From contig NC_012861.1 of the NCBI RefSeq assembly GCF_000026945.1, positions 868,001 through 932,000 of the forward strand: a DNA stretch of 64,000 bases, given 5' to 3'. The DNA is from Candida dubliniensis CD36 (Eukaryota > Ascomycota > Pichiomycetes > Serinales > Debaryomycetaceae). Below the pieces are notes generated by a model, which searched no databases, was not told the origin of the DNA, and worked only from the letters and a program-made list of their open reading frames with translations. Below, one piece after another: positions 10,114 to 20,517 of the stretch; positions within the stretch are counted from its first letter, which is position 1; each line of letters begins with the position of its first letter. A program made the position numbers and the translations under genes.

Positions 10114-11469
10114 CTATACCTTATTCATTGATTTCCTTTCTTCTTTAAACTTTGTTGATCTCTCTCTAATTCTTGGTTTCTTCACTTTTTTGCCTTTCTT
10201 TGATCCTTTTATTCCTTTTATAGCTTCTCCTTTGGTGGCTCTTTGACCTTCTAAGATAATTCTCTTGGATTTACCCACAGTGGATCTATCAGCTTTACCT
10301 AATGTTGATTGAGCTCTTCCTATTTTTGTTTTCTGATTATCAGTTAATTTCTGTTGAGATTTACCAGCTGCAAACTTCTTTTTTTGATTATCAAAATGAT
10401 TGGGTGACATTAACGAAGGTTTAGCATTCGATTTGGCCCTTGAAATTCTCAACTTACGGCCTTTCTTCAGTGCCCCAGATTCCAATGGTTTGTCGTTTAA
10501 TAATAATGCTTTATTAACGGATAAAGTGTCCTTGAACTGTACCAATGCAAAACCTTTCCCCAAATTAGTCTTGGAATCACGAATAATTCTTACAGATTCC
10601 ACATCTTCATCGAACTTACTATTGAAATATTTCCACAAAGTTTCTTCTTTTTCTTCGAAATCCAAATTTCCAACAAAAATAGTTCTTTTGTTGTCTTTGG
10701 GTGCTGGATGTGAAACATGATCAACTCGAAGATGATGGTCTTCAAACACAGCGGCATTCAATTCTTTAGCCGCAATTGATGCAGGCTTTTCTTTGTATAC
10801 AATATAGGCATTTACAGAATCTCTTGATTTATGTAAGTTCTTCTTTGCAAATGCAACCTTCCTGGGTAAATTTTCATCAAAAGAAATGGATCTGTATCTA
10901 ATAGAATCAATCTTTCCATAATGTTTAAACAAATTTTTGAAATTTTTTGCGATAATTTTTGATGTGATAACGTCTGCCGGAACATTTCCAACAAACACAG
11001 TTCTATCGGCTTTTTCCAATTCCTTTTCTTTTAAATCAACAGTAGTTGCAACTTTTGCCTTGGTGTGTTCCTTTTCAGCCTTTGAGGATTTTCTTTCAGA
11101 AGATTCATTTGAGTTATCTTCTTCCCCATTTTGTTCATTTAACAACTTGTCAAAATATTGTGCTTCCAAGTCTTCGTTTTCATCATCATTCTTAGATGTA
11201 GGTTCACCTTGTTTGTTGTCGTCATCTTTGTCCTCGTTACTCTCATTTCCTTCTTGTTCGTCTGATTCATCAGCAGACTGGCTTGATGTTGACTCATTTC
11301 CAGTAGTCTGATCTGTAGGAGCAGTAACCTTTGGAATCTTTATCACTGTTCTTTGTTTTTTAACAAGTTCATCTTTTGAGATAGGTCCATCTCTTGTGTT
11401 TTTAAACAACTGGTCTATATTCTCATCTACTTTTGTAGACTTTCCAAATAAATTAGCAAAACTTGACAT
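10114..11469 (-). CDS. NOP12: Nop12-like nucleolar RNA-binding protein
   Basis: 451 residues. The N-terminal 150 residues are charged and low complexity, with [20 protein letters not shown] at the start. Two RRM domains follow: RRM1 at about 157-258 ([12 protein letters not shown]...) and RRM2 at about 262-345 ([24 protein letters not shown]). The C-terminus is Lys/Arg-rich ([19 protein letters not shown]). This order matches Nop12, a nucleolar factor for 5.8S/25S rRNA processing in the large-subunit pathway. Its end is convergent with MER3, with only 92 bp between the stops. A PAC box upstream agrees with ribosome-biogenesis control. Confidence 0.9.
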   Translation of the reverse strand: MSSFANLFGKSTKVDENIDQLFKNTRDGPISKDELVKKQRTVIKIPKVTAPTDQTTGNESTSSQSADESDEQEGNESNEDKDDDNKQGEPTSKNDDENEDLEAQYFDKLLNEQNGEEDNSNESSERKSSKAEKEHTKAKVATTVDLKEKELEKADRTVFVGNVPADVITSKIIAKNFKNLFKHYGKIDSIRYRSISFDENLPRKVAFAKKNLHKSRDSVNAYIVYKEKPASIAAKELNAAVFEDHHLRVDHVSHPAPKDNKRTIFVGNLDFEEKEETLWKYFNSKFDEDVESVRIIRDSKTNLGKGFALVQFKDTLSVNKALLLNDKPLESGALKKGRKLRISRAKSNAKPSLMSPNHFDNQKKKFAAGKSQQKLTDNQKTKIGRAQSTLGKADRSTVGKSKRIILEGQRATKGEAIKGIKGSKKGKKVKKPRIRERSTKFKEERKSMNKV

Positions 11470-11567
11470 TTCTTCTTATTATTATAATTATTGATACTAA
11501 AGATATAGTAAAAGTAAATCAAAGAGTTACCAAAATGCTCGATGAAGAATCTACAGAAGAAGTTCTA

Positions 11568-11577
11568 GCGATGAGAT
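11568..11577 (+). promoter_or_regulatory. PAC-type ribosome-biogenesis box upstream of NOP12
   Basis: GCGATGAGAT lies about 100 bp upstream of the NOP12 start (gene on minus), with a long T tract next to it. PAC (GCGATGAG) marks rRNA-processing genes in yeasts. Orientation relative to the gene is not critical for PAC. Confidence 0.55.
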
Positions 11578-12568
11578 GATGCGAATTTTTTTTTTTGTTG
11601 GAGAGAGCAAGATTTCTGAGATACAAAATGAATTAAATAATAAAATGTGATTCAAACGATTAATAGTACGTAATATAAGATAATTCACGAAGGTCATTTT
11701 AACAACTATGTTATTCTTAAATGCCGGGTTTCACTAACATAATGTAAACTCAAATATGGTCTCTATATGTTTATCCATATTGGTACACAATGTAGTTAGT
11801 CTGATACCGCAAAACAAATCCATATACATTTTGGGGTATGTCCACAGATTATTTCTTCGGTAGGGGGAAGGGGGAGGGGATTTATATAACTCTTTTGCCC
11901 AAATAGTACTTCCAAGTACCAGAAACCAAAATATGAAGATTTGATTGTTTGAAACTTTTGACTTTTATCATTATGGAATGCATGTGTTTCCTGTATGTAA
12001 GCCGAGCTTTCACTAATCAATCAAAAGCAGAATTGCTGGCGATATTGTTTAGTTTTCTTGAATTTCCTTACTTGTTGAAAATTTGTTCAATATGCACACC
12101 CACTATCTTTAACACTATTCTGAATAAAAAAAAAAAACATTAATCAACAAATTCCGACCTCCTATAGGAGCTTTTTTTATTATTATTTTACAAATAACCA
12201 CCGATTCAACATTTATTCCATTTCTATCACTTCTATTGTCTAGCAGTTTGTATTAATTGCTTTCTAATTTTATTATTCTGTTTAGCTTTTTTTTTTTTCT
12301 CCCCTAAGTTTTCATTTTCACCCCAAACTACAACCTTCAACATTAGCAAAGAGCTATTTCACTATCGTCATTGATATCGAAGAAAAAAGAACGATTCAAA
12401 CCTGACAAGATATCGCTTTGGACAATTTCCTGAATATATCCCGAAGCGTTTTCTAAAAAAGAGGAATTTCAAGTTTTAAATTGGTATTACATTCCCTGAT
12501 CAAATTGAAAGAAAGTAACATCTAAAATTGAGATTCTTATTTACCTACAATATACATAGATACCAATA
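11578..12568. other. Divergent promoter region NOP12/DEP1 (~1 kb)
   Basis: AT-rich DNA with poly(T) tracts. Short ORFs at 11796-12020 (minus) and 11949-12143 (plus) lack protein-like character. The DEP1 leader ends with TATACATAGATACC at 12551-12564, five bases before the ATG. I see no RNA gene. Confidence 0.5.
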
Positions 12569-14389
12569 ATGAGTCAATCACAAACAGAGGTCAATAATAC
12601 AGAATTGGTTGAGAATCCCCTGTTTCCGACCCCACTCAAAAATGATTCCATTTCAAATGGCGATGGTGACCTTGATTCAACTACAAACCAAGCAGCAAAC
12701 ATCACTTTGGGTAAAGAATCGCCGTTGAGCGATATCACTGCATCACCAGTCCCGTTTGATTTATCATTACGTGACGTCGATGGTGAGGTCCAAAGTACTA
12801 TTGACAATATTGAAAAATTTTTAGAAGAACGAGAACCAACTAATGAGAATCGTAACAATACCAAAAGTGAAGAGAGAAACGAGGCTGCAGAGAATGCAGT
12901 TCAAGAGGTTTTGAGAGAAATAGAAGCCGAGACCTTAAAGAAATTAGATCACGAAGAGAAAGTGAATAAAGATTCAAACATTAGCATTGGAGATGACATG
13001 AAAAACAGGGACAGCTATGAAAGTTCAGAATTGAGTGATTTAGATGAAAACCAATCTGAAGCTGAAACCGATAAAATGGATTTCTTGGATGAAATAGGGA
13101 CAGTGCAAGATGATGATGTCTCTAATGGGCAAAGTAATGGATTATCTGACTTGCAGAATTTATCCCAATTAACAGAACTAACCAGACTTAAGGATGTGGA
13201 TTCTGATTTTGGCGATGATGAAGAGGAAGACGAATCCAATAATCTGAATTCTCATTCAAATGGAACTAAGTTAGCAATAAATGGCGAATCCCTTAAGCGA
13301 ACACTGGAAAATGAACATGAACAACCCACCAAGAAGCTTAAATCAGCACCTCAGGTACCAGATCCTGAAGATAAGAATCAAGAAGAGGAACAAAAGGATA
13401 CTTTAGAAATTGAAACAAACGCAAATAATAAAAGCAAAAACAAATTGGACAGTAGGGAGGATAAAATTGAACTCATTTCCCTTAAAAGCGACCAGGAGAA
13501 CAGTGCTGAGGACAATGGAGCCGAGGCAGAGCCAGAAGATGAAGGTGAAGATAATGATAATGGTCACAATACTGATGCCCCAGAGGTTGAACAGGTGCCG
13601 AATAGCGAGGTTGAGCAAAATATTAAGGAGGATGCAGTTGCTGTAGAAAACGAGGAACGAGATGATGTTGACCTTAACAAACAAAGAAATCTAGCTATTC
13701 AGGAATTGATTGCTATAGAAGCAAAATTTGCAGAAGTCCGTGACAAGCTCTTCAAGGACAAATTATCGTTATTGCAAAAGGAATTGCAACTATGTCTTGA
13801 TGGTTCACACCCCGAACTATCGAAGATTTACGGAAGGATCAATGAGTTTTATCAAGATGGTCTCAGATTAGCAAATGCCAATTTGATGTATAAATTAAAA
13901 TGTGTCGATAAAGAGACCATTGCCACTAGAACTTCGATACACCAGAATTTCTTAAGAAATTTGATGGACACAAAGAATGGAATGATAACCGATACGACAT
14001 CGCTATGGTATAAAATCAATAAAGAAAGAAACCAACTAGATCAGTTGGTTCCTGATTTCACATTTGCAGCAATTCCTTCGATACCTAATGGTGCTATACT
14101 GGCAGAAGATTCCATAGCGAATGGAAATATTGATGGTTCTGCAGAACTGCCAGTATCCAAGAAATTACTGAAGCAGAGCACGCTAATAGAATTAGTAAAA
14201 CAGCGCAACAATATCAACGAACAATTGGGAATATTGAATGGCCTAGTGGAGTTTCATGGGTTTCCTAGTGCGATTTCCTCTTCGTTAAGTGAGGAAATCC
14301 TGGAAGAACAATCAAATGAATTACTATTAAAGAAGGCCACAGATGAAGAAATCAATAATGATTTGCGTGCTATGGGTATTTCCATATAG
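12569..14389 (+). CDS. DEP1: Dep1/Sds3-family subunit of the Rpd3L histone deacetylase complex
   Basis: 606 residues. The first 370 residues are acidic and low complexity. Residues about 375-500 hold the Sds3-like domain (RNLAIQELIAIEAKFAEVRD, LFKDKLSLLQKELQLCLDGS, HPELSKIYGRINEFYQDGLR), predicted helical and involved in Sin3/Rpd3 complex assembly. The C-terminal IELVKQRNNINEQLGILNGL then VEFHGFPS is a second conserved piece. Dep1 and Sds3 share the domain; the long acidic N-terminus and the C-terminal motif favour Dep1. It acts in the nucleus in transcriptional repression and activation by deacetylation. Confidence 0.75.
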   Translation: MSQSQTEVNNTELVENPLFPTPLKNDSISNGDGDLDSTTNQAANITLGKESPLSDITASPVPFDLSLRDVDGEVQSTIDNIEKFLEEREPTNENRNNTKSEERNEAAENAVQEVLREIEAETLKKLDHEEKVNKDSNISIGDDMKNRDSYESSELSDLDENQSEAETDKMDFLDEIGTVQDDDVSNGQSNGLSDLQNLSQLTELTRLKDVDSDFGDDEEEDESNNLNSHSNGTKLAINGESLKRTLENEHEQPTKKLKSAPQVPDPEDKNQEEEQKDTLEIETNANNKSKNKLDSREDKIELISLKSDQENSAEDNGAEAEPEDEGEDNDNGHNTDAPEVEQVPNSEVEQNIKEDAVAVENEERDDVDLNKQRNLAIQELIAIEAKFAEVRDKLFKDKLSLLQKELQLCLDGSHPELSKIYGRINEFYQDGLRLANANLMYKLKCVDKETIATRTSIHQNFLRNLMDTKNGMITDTTSLWYKINKERNQLDQLVPDFTFAAIPSIPNGAILAEDSIANGNIDGSAELPVSKKLLKQSTLIELVKQRNNINEQLGILNGLVEFHGFPSAISSSLSEEILEEQSNELLLKKATDEEINNDLRAMGISI

Positions 14390-14943
14390 AAATTGTTTAA
14401 TGTCATTTTGTTTAATTATGAATATCGGTAATTTTGACTGGTCTACAGGGTTTATTCCACTTTATTTTAGCTAATGTCTGCGTTGTCCACATTTTCTACA
14501 ATTAATCCTTTTATATAGTATCTATCTTCGATATAACTTTTACATTGCTTACTATAAACATTAAATTGTATTATTAATAAGATTCAATAGAGATGTTGTT
14601 AGTGGTTTAATTACGGGCTTCTCCAACCATATGTAAGAGTTCTCTTCTTCTTTTATCTTGTAAACAGATTACTTTACATCAAATATGGTTAATGTTTTGC
14701 AAGGAGAAAAGTGGCCCACAATAATACATTTGATGTCATACTGAGCCTCTTTTATCCAAACTCTTTTGGCTGTTGACCATTTTTGCACGACTTTGTTTGC
14801 TGTTCGTTAAGTGTTCAAAAAAACAAACAAAACGACCAAAAAAAAAAAATAAGAGATTTCTAATCGAATCAACAAAGAGTGAAATACCTGGAGTCAAATC
14901 AATTTATTAGATTTACTTAATTCTCTTATTTAATAATAATTCA
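14390..14943. other. DEP1-CHS5 intergenic region
   Basis: 554 bp of AT-rich DNA acting as DEP1 terminator and CHS5 promoter. I see no additional gene or clear regulatory site. Confidence 0.4.
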
Positions 14944-16611
14944 ATGGTTGAGGTATCACTAACAGTAGGTAAACTCGATGCTTCATTGGCACTTTTGCTA
15001 ACCAAGGATCATCATTTAATTGAGTTTCCAACTATTCTTTTACCAAATGGAGTCAGAGCAGGTTCGATAATCAAAATCAGATGCGATCAAGATTTCGATA
15101 GCGAAAAAGAAGAGGCAGAGAAGTTCACGAAGATTCAGGATGAAATTTTACAGACATTTGCTACAAACTTACCCGAGCCGCCGAATTTGAAAATTAAAAA
15201 CGTTACTCAAACCTCGTGTGTTTTAGAATGGGATAAACTAAACTTGGGCACCGCCACATTGAAGAATCTTATTTTATTTAAAGATGGTAAAAAATTAGGT
15301 TCAATTCCACAACCATTAAATAATCGAACCTCCAAATTGTCTGGTTTGCCAATTGACAAATCTTTCAAAGTGCAATTACGTTTGGATACCACTGCTGGTA
15401 CTTTTTTGTCAAATGAAATTGAAGTAACAACCCATAAAATGACTGATTTGTCTGGAATTACTGTGTGTCTTGGTGATCTCACCCCAAATGACCAATTCAA
15501 CAAGGAAGATATTGAAGAGACATTGAAGAATATAGGGGCAAAATATCCAGTGCAACTGCAAGTCAAAGTCGACACGACACATTTCCTCTGTACTAGAGAA
15601 AACAAACAAAATCCTGAGTATGTGAAGGCAAATGATATGAACATTCCCATCATTAGACCAGAGTGGTTGAAAGCCTGTGAAAGAGAGAGAAGAATAGTTG
15701 GTGTTAGAGACTTTTATGTGAAGGACTGTGTTTTACCAGATATATTTGCAAAGAACTATTGGCAAAAGAAGGCATCTGAGCCAGCAGGAAATTCTTCTGG
15801 TCAAAGTTTACCAAATGAATCACCAGCTGTACCTGATAAAGAGGAATCGCAAAAGACAGATTTGAAAAAAGAATTGGTCAAGGACGAACCAACTGAAGTG
15901 TACCAAGCCAAAGACGAACCTGTTACTCAAGAAGTAGTTATAGGGGAAACCCCTGCAGTTGTTACAGAGAATGCCACTACTCCAGATACTAACATAGAGG
16001 AAGCAGATATTGGTGAAGACGATTCTGCAAAAATTGAGCTGGTACCAGCTGAAGAAATAGACACCAAAGTTGAACCTACTCCAGTTGGGGTTGAAACTGA
16101 GGATGTTGTGGCAGAACCCTTGGCTGACCAAAATGTAACCGTACCACTAGAATCAACTTCAGTAGATGAACAAGAGCTTCCTAAATCAGATGAGACGTCG
16201 AAACAGGTCAATGATGATCAACAAGAGATTGAAGTTGAACAACAAGAAAAGGTAATTGATATTTCTAAAGAACAAGTGAATAATCCAGATAGTAATAATG
16301 AGGCACAGAAAACTACTACAGATGATGCTTTTGATACAGTCCCACTTGAAAACAATGAGCATACGGAATCTGTTTCAAGAGAAATCGAGCCAATTCCTAC
16401 AGAACCAACAGAGACTGTTGATGTTGCTAATGTTAATAGTCCTGCAAGTGAAGGAACTGGTGAAGATGATGAAGACGAGGAAGACGAGGGAGATGCAGAT
16501 AATGAAGGGAAATCTGATGAAACGTCAGAACCAGCACCGGCAGGAAGTGCATCTAGTTCTCCTACCAAGAAGAAGAATAAAAAGAAGAAGAAAAACAACA
16601 AGAAAAAATAA
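14944..16611 (+). CDS. CHS5: Chs5, exomer scaffold for chitin synthase export
   Basis: 555 residues. Residues 1-70 form the N-terminal dimerisation region ([20 protein letters not shown]). A fibronectin type III domain follows at about 75-165 and a BRCT domain at about 168-260 ([11 protein letters not shown] ... [20 protein letters not shown]). From about 280 it is Glu/Pro/Thr-rich low-complexity sequence. The end is a poly-Lys/Asn tail ([14 protein letters not shown]). This is the exact order of yeast Chs5, which with ChAPs forms the exomer coat on the trans-Golgi and sends Chs3 to the cell surface. The tail is longer and more acidic than a minimal Chs5 needs. Confidence 0.93.
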   Translation: MVEVSLTVGKLDASLALLLTKDHHLIEFPTILLPNGVRAGSIIKIRCDQDFDSEKEEAEKFTKIQDEILQTFATNLPEPPNLKIKNVTQTSCVLEWDKLNLGTATLKNLILFKDGKKLGSIPQPLNNRTSKLSGLPIDKSFKVQLRLDTTAGTFLSNEIEVTTHKMTDLSGITVCLGDLTPNDQFNKEDIEETLKNIGAKYPVQLQVKVDTTHFLCTRENKQNPEYVKANDMNIPIIRPEWLKACERERRIVGVRDFYVKDCVLPDIFAKNYWQKKASEPAGNSSGQSLPNESPAVPDKEESQKTDLKKELVKDEPTEVYQAKDEPVTQEVVIGETPAVVTENATTPDTNIEEADIGEDDSAKIELVPAEEIDTKVEPTPVGVETEDVVAEPLADQNVTVPLESTSVDEQELPKSDETSKQVNDDQQEIEVEQQEKVIDISKEQVNNPDSNNEAQKTTTDDAFDTVPLENNEHTESVSREIEPIPTEPTETVDVANVNSPASEGTGEDDEDEEDEGDADNEGKSDETSEPAPAGSASSSPTKKKNKKKKKNNKKK

Positions 16612-16848
16612 GCTCCTAGGCTTTAAGTATCTGTGTGTATTACATCGTGTTTTTTTTTTAAAAAAAATCTCAAGACACTTTGAAGAAATATAAACTGTTC
16701 TAGTTATACATATTTCTATAGTAACTTTTAGTTTCAAATATGAAGTGCATTAGACATGTTGGCGAACAAAATTGATAAATATATAAAGAAAGCTAATTGA
16801 AACTAAATGCCCCAAAAAATTATAAAAACTTCAAATAAACTAATACAT

Positions 16849-17217
16849 CTATTCTCCAAATAATTTTCTTACCTTTTTCAAAATAGAATCCTTTTCAGGA
16901 TCGTAAGGATGATCTTTTGATGGGATTTCTAAAATGGCAGGAAATGCATTGGAGAAACTGTCGACTTTAAATCTAATTAAATCAGCCAAGTGTTGGTTTA
17001 TCAATAAAATAGCAATATCATCTCTAGTTGAAGTAAAAGTGGTGAAAGCTTCTTCAATTTGTTCGACTGTAGTCTTTCCTGGTATAACAGTCAAAAAATT
17101 GGATTCTTTACCTGGCTCGTTGGAGATTTGGCCAATTCCGGCTAGAAGTAAACCCGTTACTGTATCTTCATCAGCAATTGCTGCCACTAATTTACGTTTT
17201 TCCATAGCTTCACTCAT
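16849..17217 (-). CDS. VMA7: V-type proton ATPase subunit F (Vma7)
   Basis: 122 residues, close to the usual 118. The core [19 protein letters not shown] and the later [20 protein letters not shown] are diagnostic of subunit F, which sits in the V1 rotor and couples to subunit D. It ends in a short acidic/basic tail ([11 protein letters not shown]). The gene is convergent with CHS5 and divergent from the TACO1-like gene, with about 280 bp between starts. Confidence 0.95.
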   Translation of the reverse strand: MSEAMEKRKLVAAIADEDTVTGLLLAGIGQISNEPGKESNFLTVIPGKTTVEQIEEAFTTFTSTRDDIAILLINQHLADLIRFKVDSFSNAFPAILEIPSKDHPYDPEKDSILKKVRKLFGE

Positions 17218-17498
17218 GATGAGATTCCAAGTTTGTGTTTAGGTAATGGTTGTCTTGAAAGTTTGGATCTCAGACAATAATGATAAGGGAAAGTTGGTGG
17301 TGGTGGAGGTTAATTCTTTTATGTCGTTGTTTTTTTTTTTTTCTGGACAATTTCAATTAATGCGCATTGACAAGATACCAGAATTCGAATCTATTGTTAA
17401 TGTCCTAGGCAAGGTTTTTTTTTTTCTGGTTTCCTTTCTTTTTTTTGGTTTCGTTACAATTTTTCAGATATTTCATTGAAATCCACAGATTAATTACA

Positions 17499-18356
17499 AT
17501 GATTAGAAGTCTAATTTCAAGAAACAGCACGAGGATACGTGGCATTAATACAAATTTAACTTCGGTAAGGTTTGCTGGCCATTCAAAATGGCAAAACATT
17601 AGACACGACAAGGCCAAAAATGATGCTAGAAAATCAAAAGAAGCAACCTTGATTTCAGGAAGAATTGAGAGTTGTGTGCGTGTGGGAGGAAAAGAGAGTA
17701 ATGCTAGACTAGATCAATTATTGGAGAAGGCGAAAACATTGAATGTGCTGAAGACGGTTGTTGAAAAAGCAATCAAAAGAGGATGTGGTGAATTAACAGA
17801 CACAGCACAACTTCAGAATGTTCAATATGAATTCATGGGACCAGGTGGAGTTGCTATTATTGTTAATGCTCTCACCGATAACAAGGCAAGAACAGTTCTG
17901 ATGGTTAAGAACGCAATGACTTATTTTCAAGCCACGTTGAGTCCATGTCTGTACATGTTTGATAAAATGGGGGAGGTTATCTTTTTGCCAAAGGATAACA
18001 GTGAAAATTTTGATGATGTGTTTGAAGTTGCATTGGAAATTGGTGCTGAGGATGTTGAAGAATTTGAATTTGAAGACGAGTTTGTCCCTGGTAAAGTACA
18101 TAAATTTTACAGGCTCTTGTGTGATCCCACTTCCATCAATCAAGTCTCCAACGATTTGAGCTCCAAAGGGTACAAATTACATGAATCAGCCGTCAGATAC
18201 TTGGCCAATTCAGATTCCCAAGTACCGTTCCCTGAGGAGCTGTCAAAGGGGTATTCGAGGGCGATAGACAATTTGGATCAGATAAACGACGTCACTGATT
18301 ACTACACAAATATCGAAGAGGAGCATAAAGAGCGTATAGTCTCATCCATAAATTAA
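17499..18356 (+). CDS. DPC29: YebC/TACO1-family mitochondrial translation factor (Dpc29-like)
   Basis: 285 residues from the ATG at 17499 (MIRSLISRNSTRIRG), which gives a good mitochondrial presequence; an in-frame non-ATG extension upstream is rejected. The mature start AGHSKWQNIRHDKAKNDARK is the hallmark of YebC/TACO1 proteins, followed by the three-domain core (ARLDQLLEKAKTLNV; YEFMGPGGVAIIVNALTDN). TACO1 and yeast Dpc29 support mitochondrial translation. Confidence 0.9.
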   Translation: MIRSLISRNSTRIRGINTNLTSVRFAGHSKWQNIRHDKAKNDARKSKEATLISGRIESCVRVGGKESNARLDQLLEKAKTLNVLKTVVEKAIKRGCGELTDTAQLQNVQYEFMGPGGVAIIVNALTDNKARTVLMVKNAMTYFQATLSPCLYMFDKMGEVIFLPKDNSENFDDVFEVALEIGAEDVEEFEFEDEFVPGKVHKFYRLLCDPTSINQVSNDLSSKGYKLHESAVRYLANSDSQVPFPEELSKGYSRAIDNLDQINDVTDYYTNIEEEHKERIVSSIN

Positions 18357-18589
18357 AAAAGCTTGTTCAACTCTGTAAATAGAATTACTAATACCATTTT
18401 TTTTTTTTATAAATGAACGCAATTGCTGTATCTCCTGTACTACACAAATCAATCAATGTTCTCTCATGTGACACGAATATATATTTTCAAAAGTTCATCC
18501 AGATATAAGGCAAACGTAAGTACATAAACAAAAACAAATAAAACTCGACAATACAAAACTGGCTTGGAATTCGGTTGAATTTAATGATC

Positions 18590-18820
18590 TTATTTCTTTT
18601 CTTCTTCCACGGCCTTGTCCAAAACTTTGTTCAACTCGGACAAATCAGCGTTCTTCCATAATCTTAATTCCTTATCGTAAGTGAAATGTCTGTAAGTGAA
18701 AAAAGTTGCTGAAACGAGAGCAACACCGACAGCAGCAAACAATGGAGTTAATTCAACTGGGTAAGTGAGTTTTGGTTTAACGTTTTTGGCACCGTTGAGT
18801 AAGATTCTAGTTGGTATCAT
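18590..18820 (-). CDS. Small B12D/MLRQ-like mitochondrial membrane protein
   Basis: 76 residues. One hydrophobic segment at about 25-43 (LTPLFAAVGVALVSATFFTY) is followed by RHFTYDKELRLWKN. That pattern resembles the B12D/MLRQ (NDUFA4-like, NI9M-like) family attached to respiratory complexes. Candida has complex I, so a respiratory accessory subunit fits. The assignment rests on motif memory only; other single-span mitochondrial proteins are possible. Upstream and downstream poly(T)/(A) tracts look like normal promoter and terminator sequence. Confidence 0.65.
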   Translation of the reverse strand: MIPTRILLNGAKNVKPKLTYPVELTPLFAAVGVALVSATFFTYRHFTYDKELRLWKNADLSELNKVLDKAVEEEKK

Positions 18821-19065
18821 TGTGAAATGAATATATGAATACTGGAACTAAGTTGTTTTGAAAGAAAGTTAAATGTTTTTTTCTAAAAAAAAATGGTTCT
18901 ATATTTTTCTATTCTATTCTTTTTTTTTTTTCTGTTTGGAGCTTTTTCATCATGTCATTCTCAATTATTTGCTTAAAATATAAGATTTGGTTGGCCAGAA
19001 GAAGGAGAAACGTATATGCAGGAATATGTATTGTTTATAGTCTAATGTGTTTGAGAAACTATATT

Positions 19066-20046
19066 CTACCATCTATTTATCCAATCCTTTAATGTATCAT
19101 AGCATAGCCAACTAACAGCCATTGAAGGGACAATCTTGTATAGATTTGCTGTTAACCCTTTATAAGCTCCAAAGAAACCCTCGGTGGTGAAGATTGAATG
19201 CAAAGCGTGCGCAACCGATCTGTATTGAAATCCGAGTTCCCCGCCTGCCATACTTGCTACCTGGTATCTTTTTCTTAATAAGTCTAAAGGATAGATTAAT
19301 ACTCCTCCAATAAAACTACTAACAGCACCAGCTGATAATTTCCATATAGGATTTGAGAAGTCACGGGGCGAATTATCCATCATTTCCCTTAATTTTTCAT
19401 AAAGGGCAAAATTGATAGCTACATAAGGAGCCACTCCCAAAGTTGTTGGTATTATTCCTCGGTATAGCCCTAAGAACCCACCTTCATTTTTGTAAACATC
19501 CTTTAAAGTTTCCATTACTTTAGGTGCTCGAACCATCTTACCTTTGTTTAACTTGCTAAGTGATGCGGTTTGGACAGTGATACGAGCTCTGACTAAATCC
19601 AACGGGTATGTTACAGCAACAGACACTATCCCACCAACAGAGCCAGCTATTAATCTTTCGTACCCATTTAGTTGTTGTGTGTCTCGAGGGTTGTAATGCA
19701 ACATAAGGTCCTTACATTTCTCAAAAGTTGCAAATTGGACAGCACTGTAGGGGAATATTCTAACACAGTTTAATAAATTTCCTCGGAATAATCCCTTCCA
19801 ACCTTCTTCTCGGTACATTTTTAGTATTGTGGGAAACATTCCTTGGTATGCTTGTTGCGATCCTGGTCCTTGTAGTTGCAACAATATTTTTGCTCTTTCA
19901 AAGGGTGATACCACCGTCCTGGAAACGGCACCGGCAATACCTCCAGCAATAAACGAAGCATTAGAGTCTATCTTTATAAAATTTTTGATGTCAGATAGAA
20001 GGTGATTTGATTCTTTGGGAATAGACTGTAGCTTGTATTCTTCCAT
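19066..20046 (-). CDS. Mitochondrial carrier family protein, YPR011C-like (APS/PAPS carrier)
   Basis: 326 residues with three solute-carrier repeats. Each has a Px[D/E]xx[K/R] signature: SPFERAKILLQ near 47, YPLDLVRARI near 147 and YPLDLLRKRY near 258. The first signature is SPFER, typical of the YPR011C/SLC25A42-like branch. YPR011C carries adenosine 5'-phosphosulfate and PAPS in S. cerevisiae; Leu5-type CoA carriers are the nearest alternative. There is no cleavable presequence, as usual for the family. It sits in the inner membrane. Confidence 0.85.
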   Translation of the reverse strand: MEEYKLQSIPKESNHLLSDIKNFIKIDSNASFIAGGIAGAVSRTVVSPFERAKILLQLQGPGSQQAYQGMFPTILKMYREEGWKGLFRGNLLNCVRIFPYSAVQFATFEKCKDLMLHYNPRDTQQLNGYERLIAGSVGGIVSVAVTYPLDLVRARITVQTASLSKLNKGKMVRAPKVMETLKDVYKNEGGFLGLYRGIIPTTLGVAPYVAINFALYEKLREMMDNSPRDFSNPIWKLSAGAVSSFIGGVLIYPLDLLRKRYQVASMAGGELGFQYRSVAHALHSIFTTEGFFGAYKGLTANLYKIVPSMAVSWLCYDTLKDWINRW

Positions 20047-20517
20047 AATTGTTTAAAAAATGGCCTGCCGACTTCAACTATCAACTCCAAATCCAGATAT
20101 TTCAAAATGATATCCCCTTTCAGAAAAAATTCAGGATGAACAGTAGCAAAAATGATAATAAATATAAACCAAAAATAAATTTTGTTGATATACTTCGATA
20201 CAGATAGTTGGAGGAGAATCAGAAAAAAATTTTTTTTTTCTCTTTGTTCTTATTTGATTGTTAACTGTGGAAACCAAGAAACAAAACAAAAAAAGAAAAT
20301 TTGCGGAGCCGATAGCCCCACCCTCCAGATCGGGGAATTGGTCTTATCCCGGGGTAGACGAAGAAAAAAAAAGAAAATTAATAAGAATACACCATCAGTA
20401 GAACAATAACCAGCCTTATTTCATACATAATTATTATCATATTATATCACATTAGGTACATAATCACATACAGACTATATCTATATATATATATATATAT
20501 ATATATATTTCAATTAC
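20047..20517. promoter_or_regulatory. UGA1 3' region and carrier promoter, with an inverted CGGGGA/TCCCGG site and a (TA)n tract
   Basis: 471 bp. At about 20331-20353 CGGGGA and TCCCGG face each other across about ten bases, which could bind a zinc-cluster factor; no specific factor is implied. A (TA)n run of about 25 bp at 20482-20508 lies just past the UGA1 stop and may act in 3'-end formation. Confidence 0.35.

Noticed and set aside
11578..12568. tRNA, snoRNA or other RNA gene in the long intergenic regions
   Set aside because: No B-box (GTTCRA) with acceptor pairing and no C/D or H/ACA pattern was found here or in the other gaps; U2 at the left edge is the only RNA gene I can support.
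13403..13684. Hydrophobic antisense ORF in DEP1
   Set aside because: Antisense of acidic, Asn-rich codons yields fake hydrophobic stretches.
15820..16601. Antisense ORFs in the CHS5 tail
   Set aside because: Ser/Thr/Val-rich mirror images of the low-complexity tail.
17445..17498. N-terminal extension of the TACO1-like gene
   Set aside because: It begins without ATG, and the ATG at 17499 gives a proper presequence.
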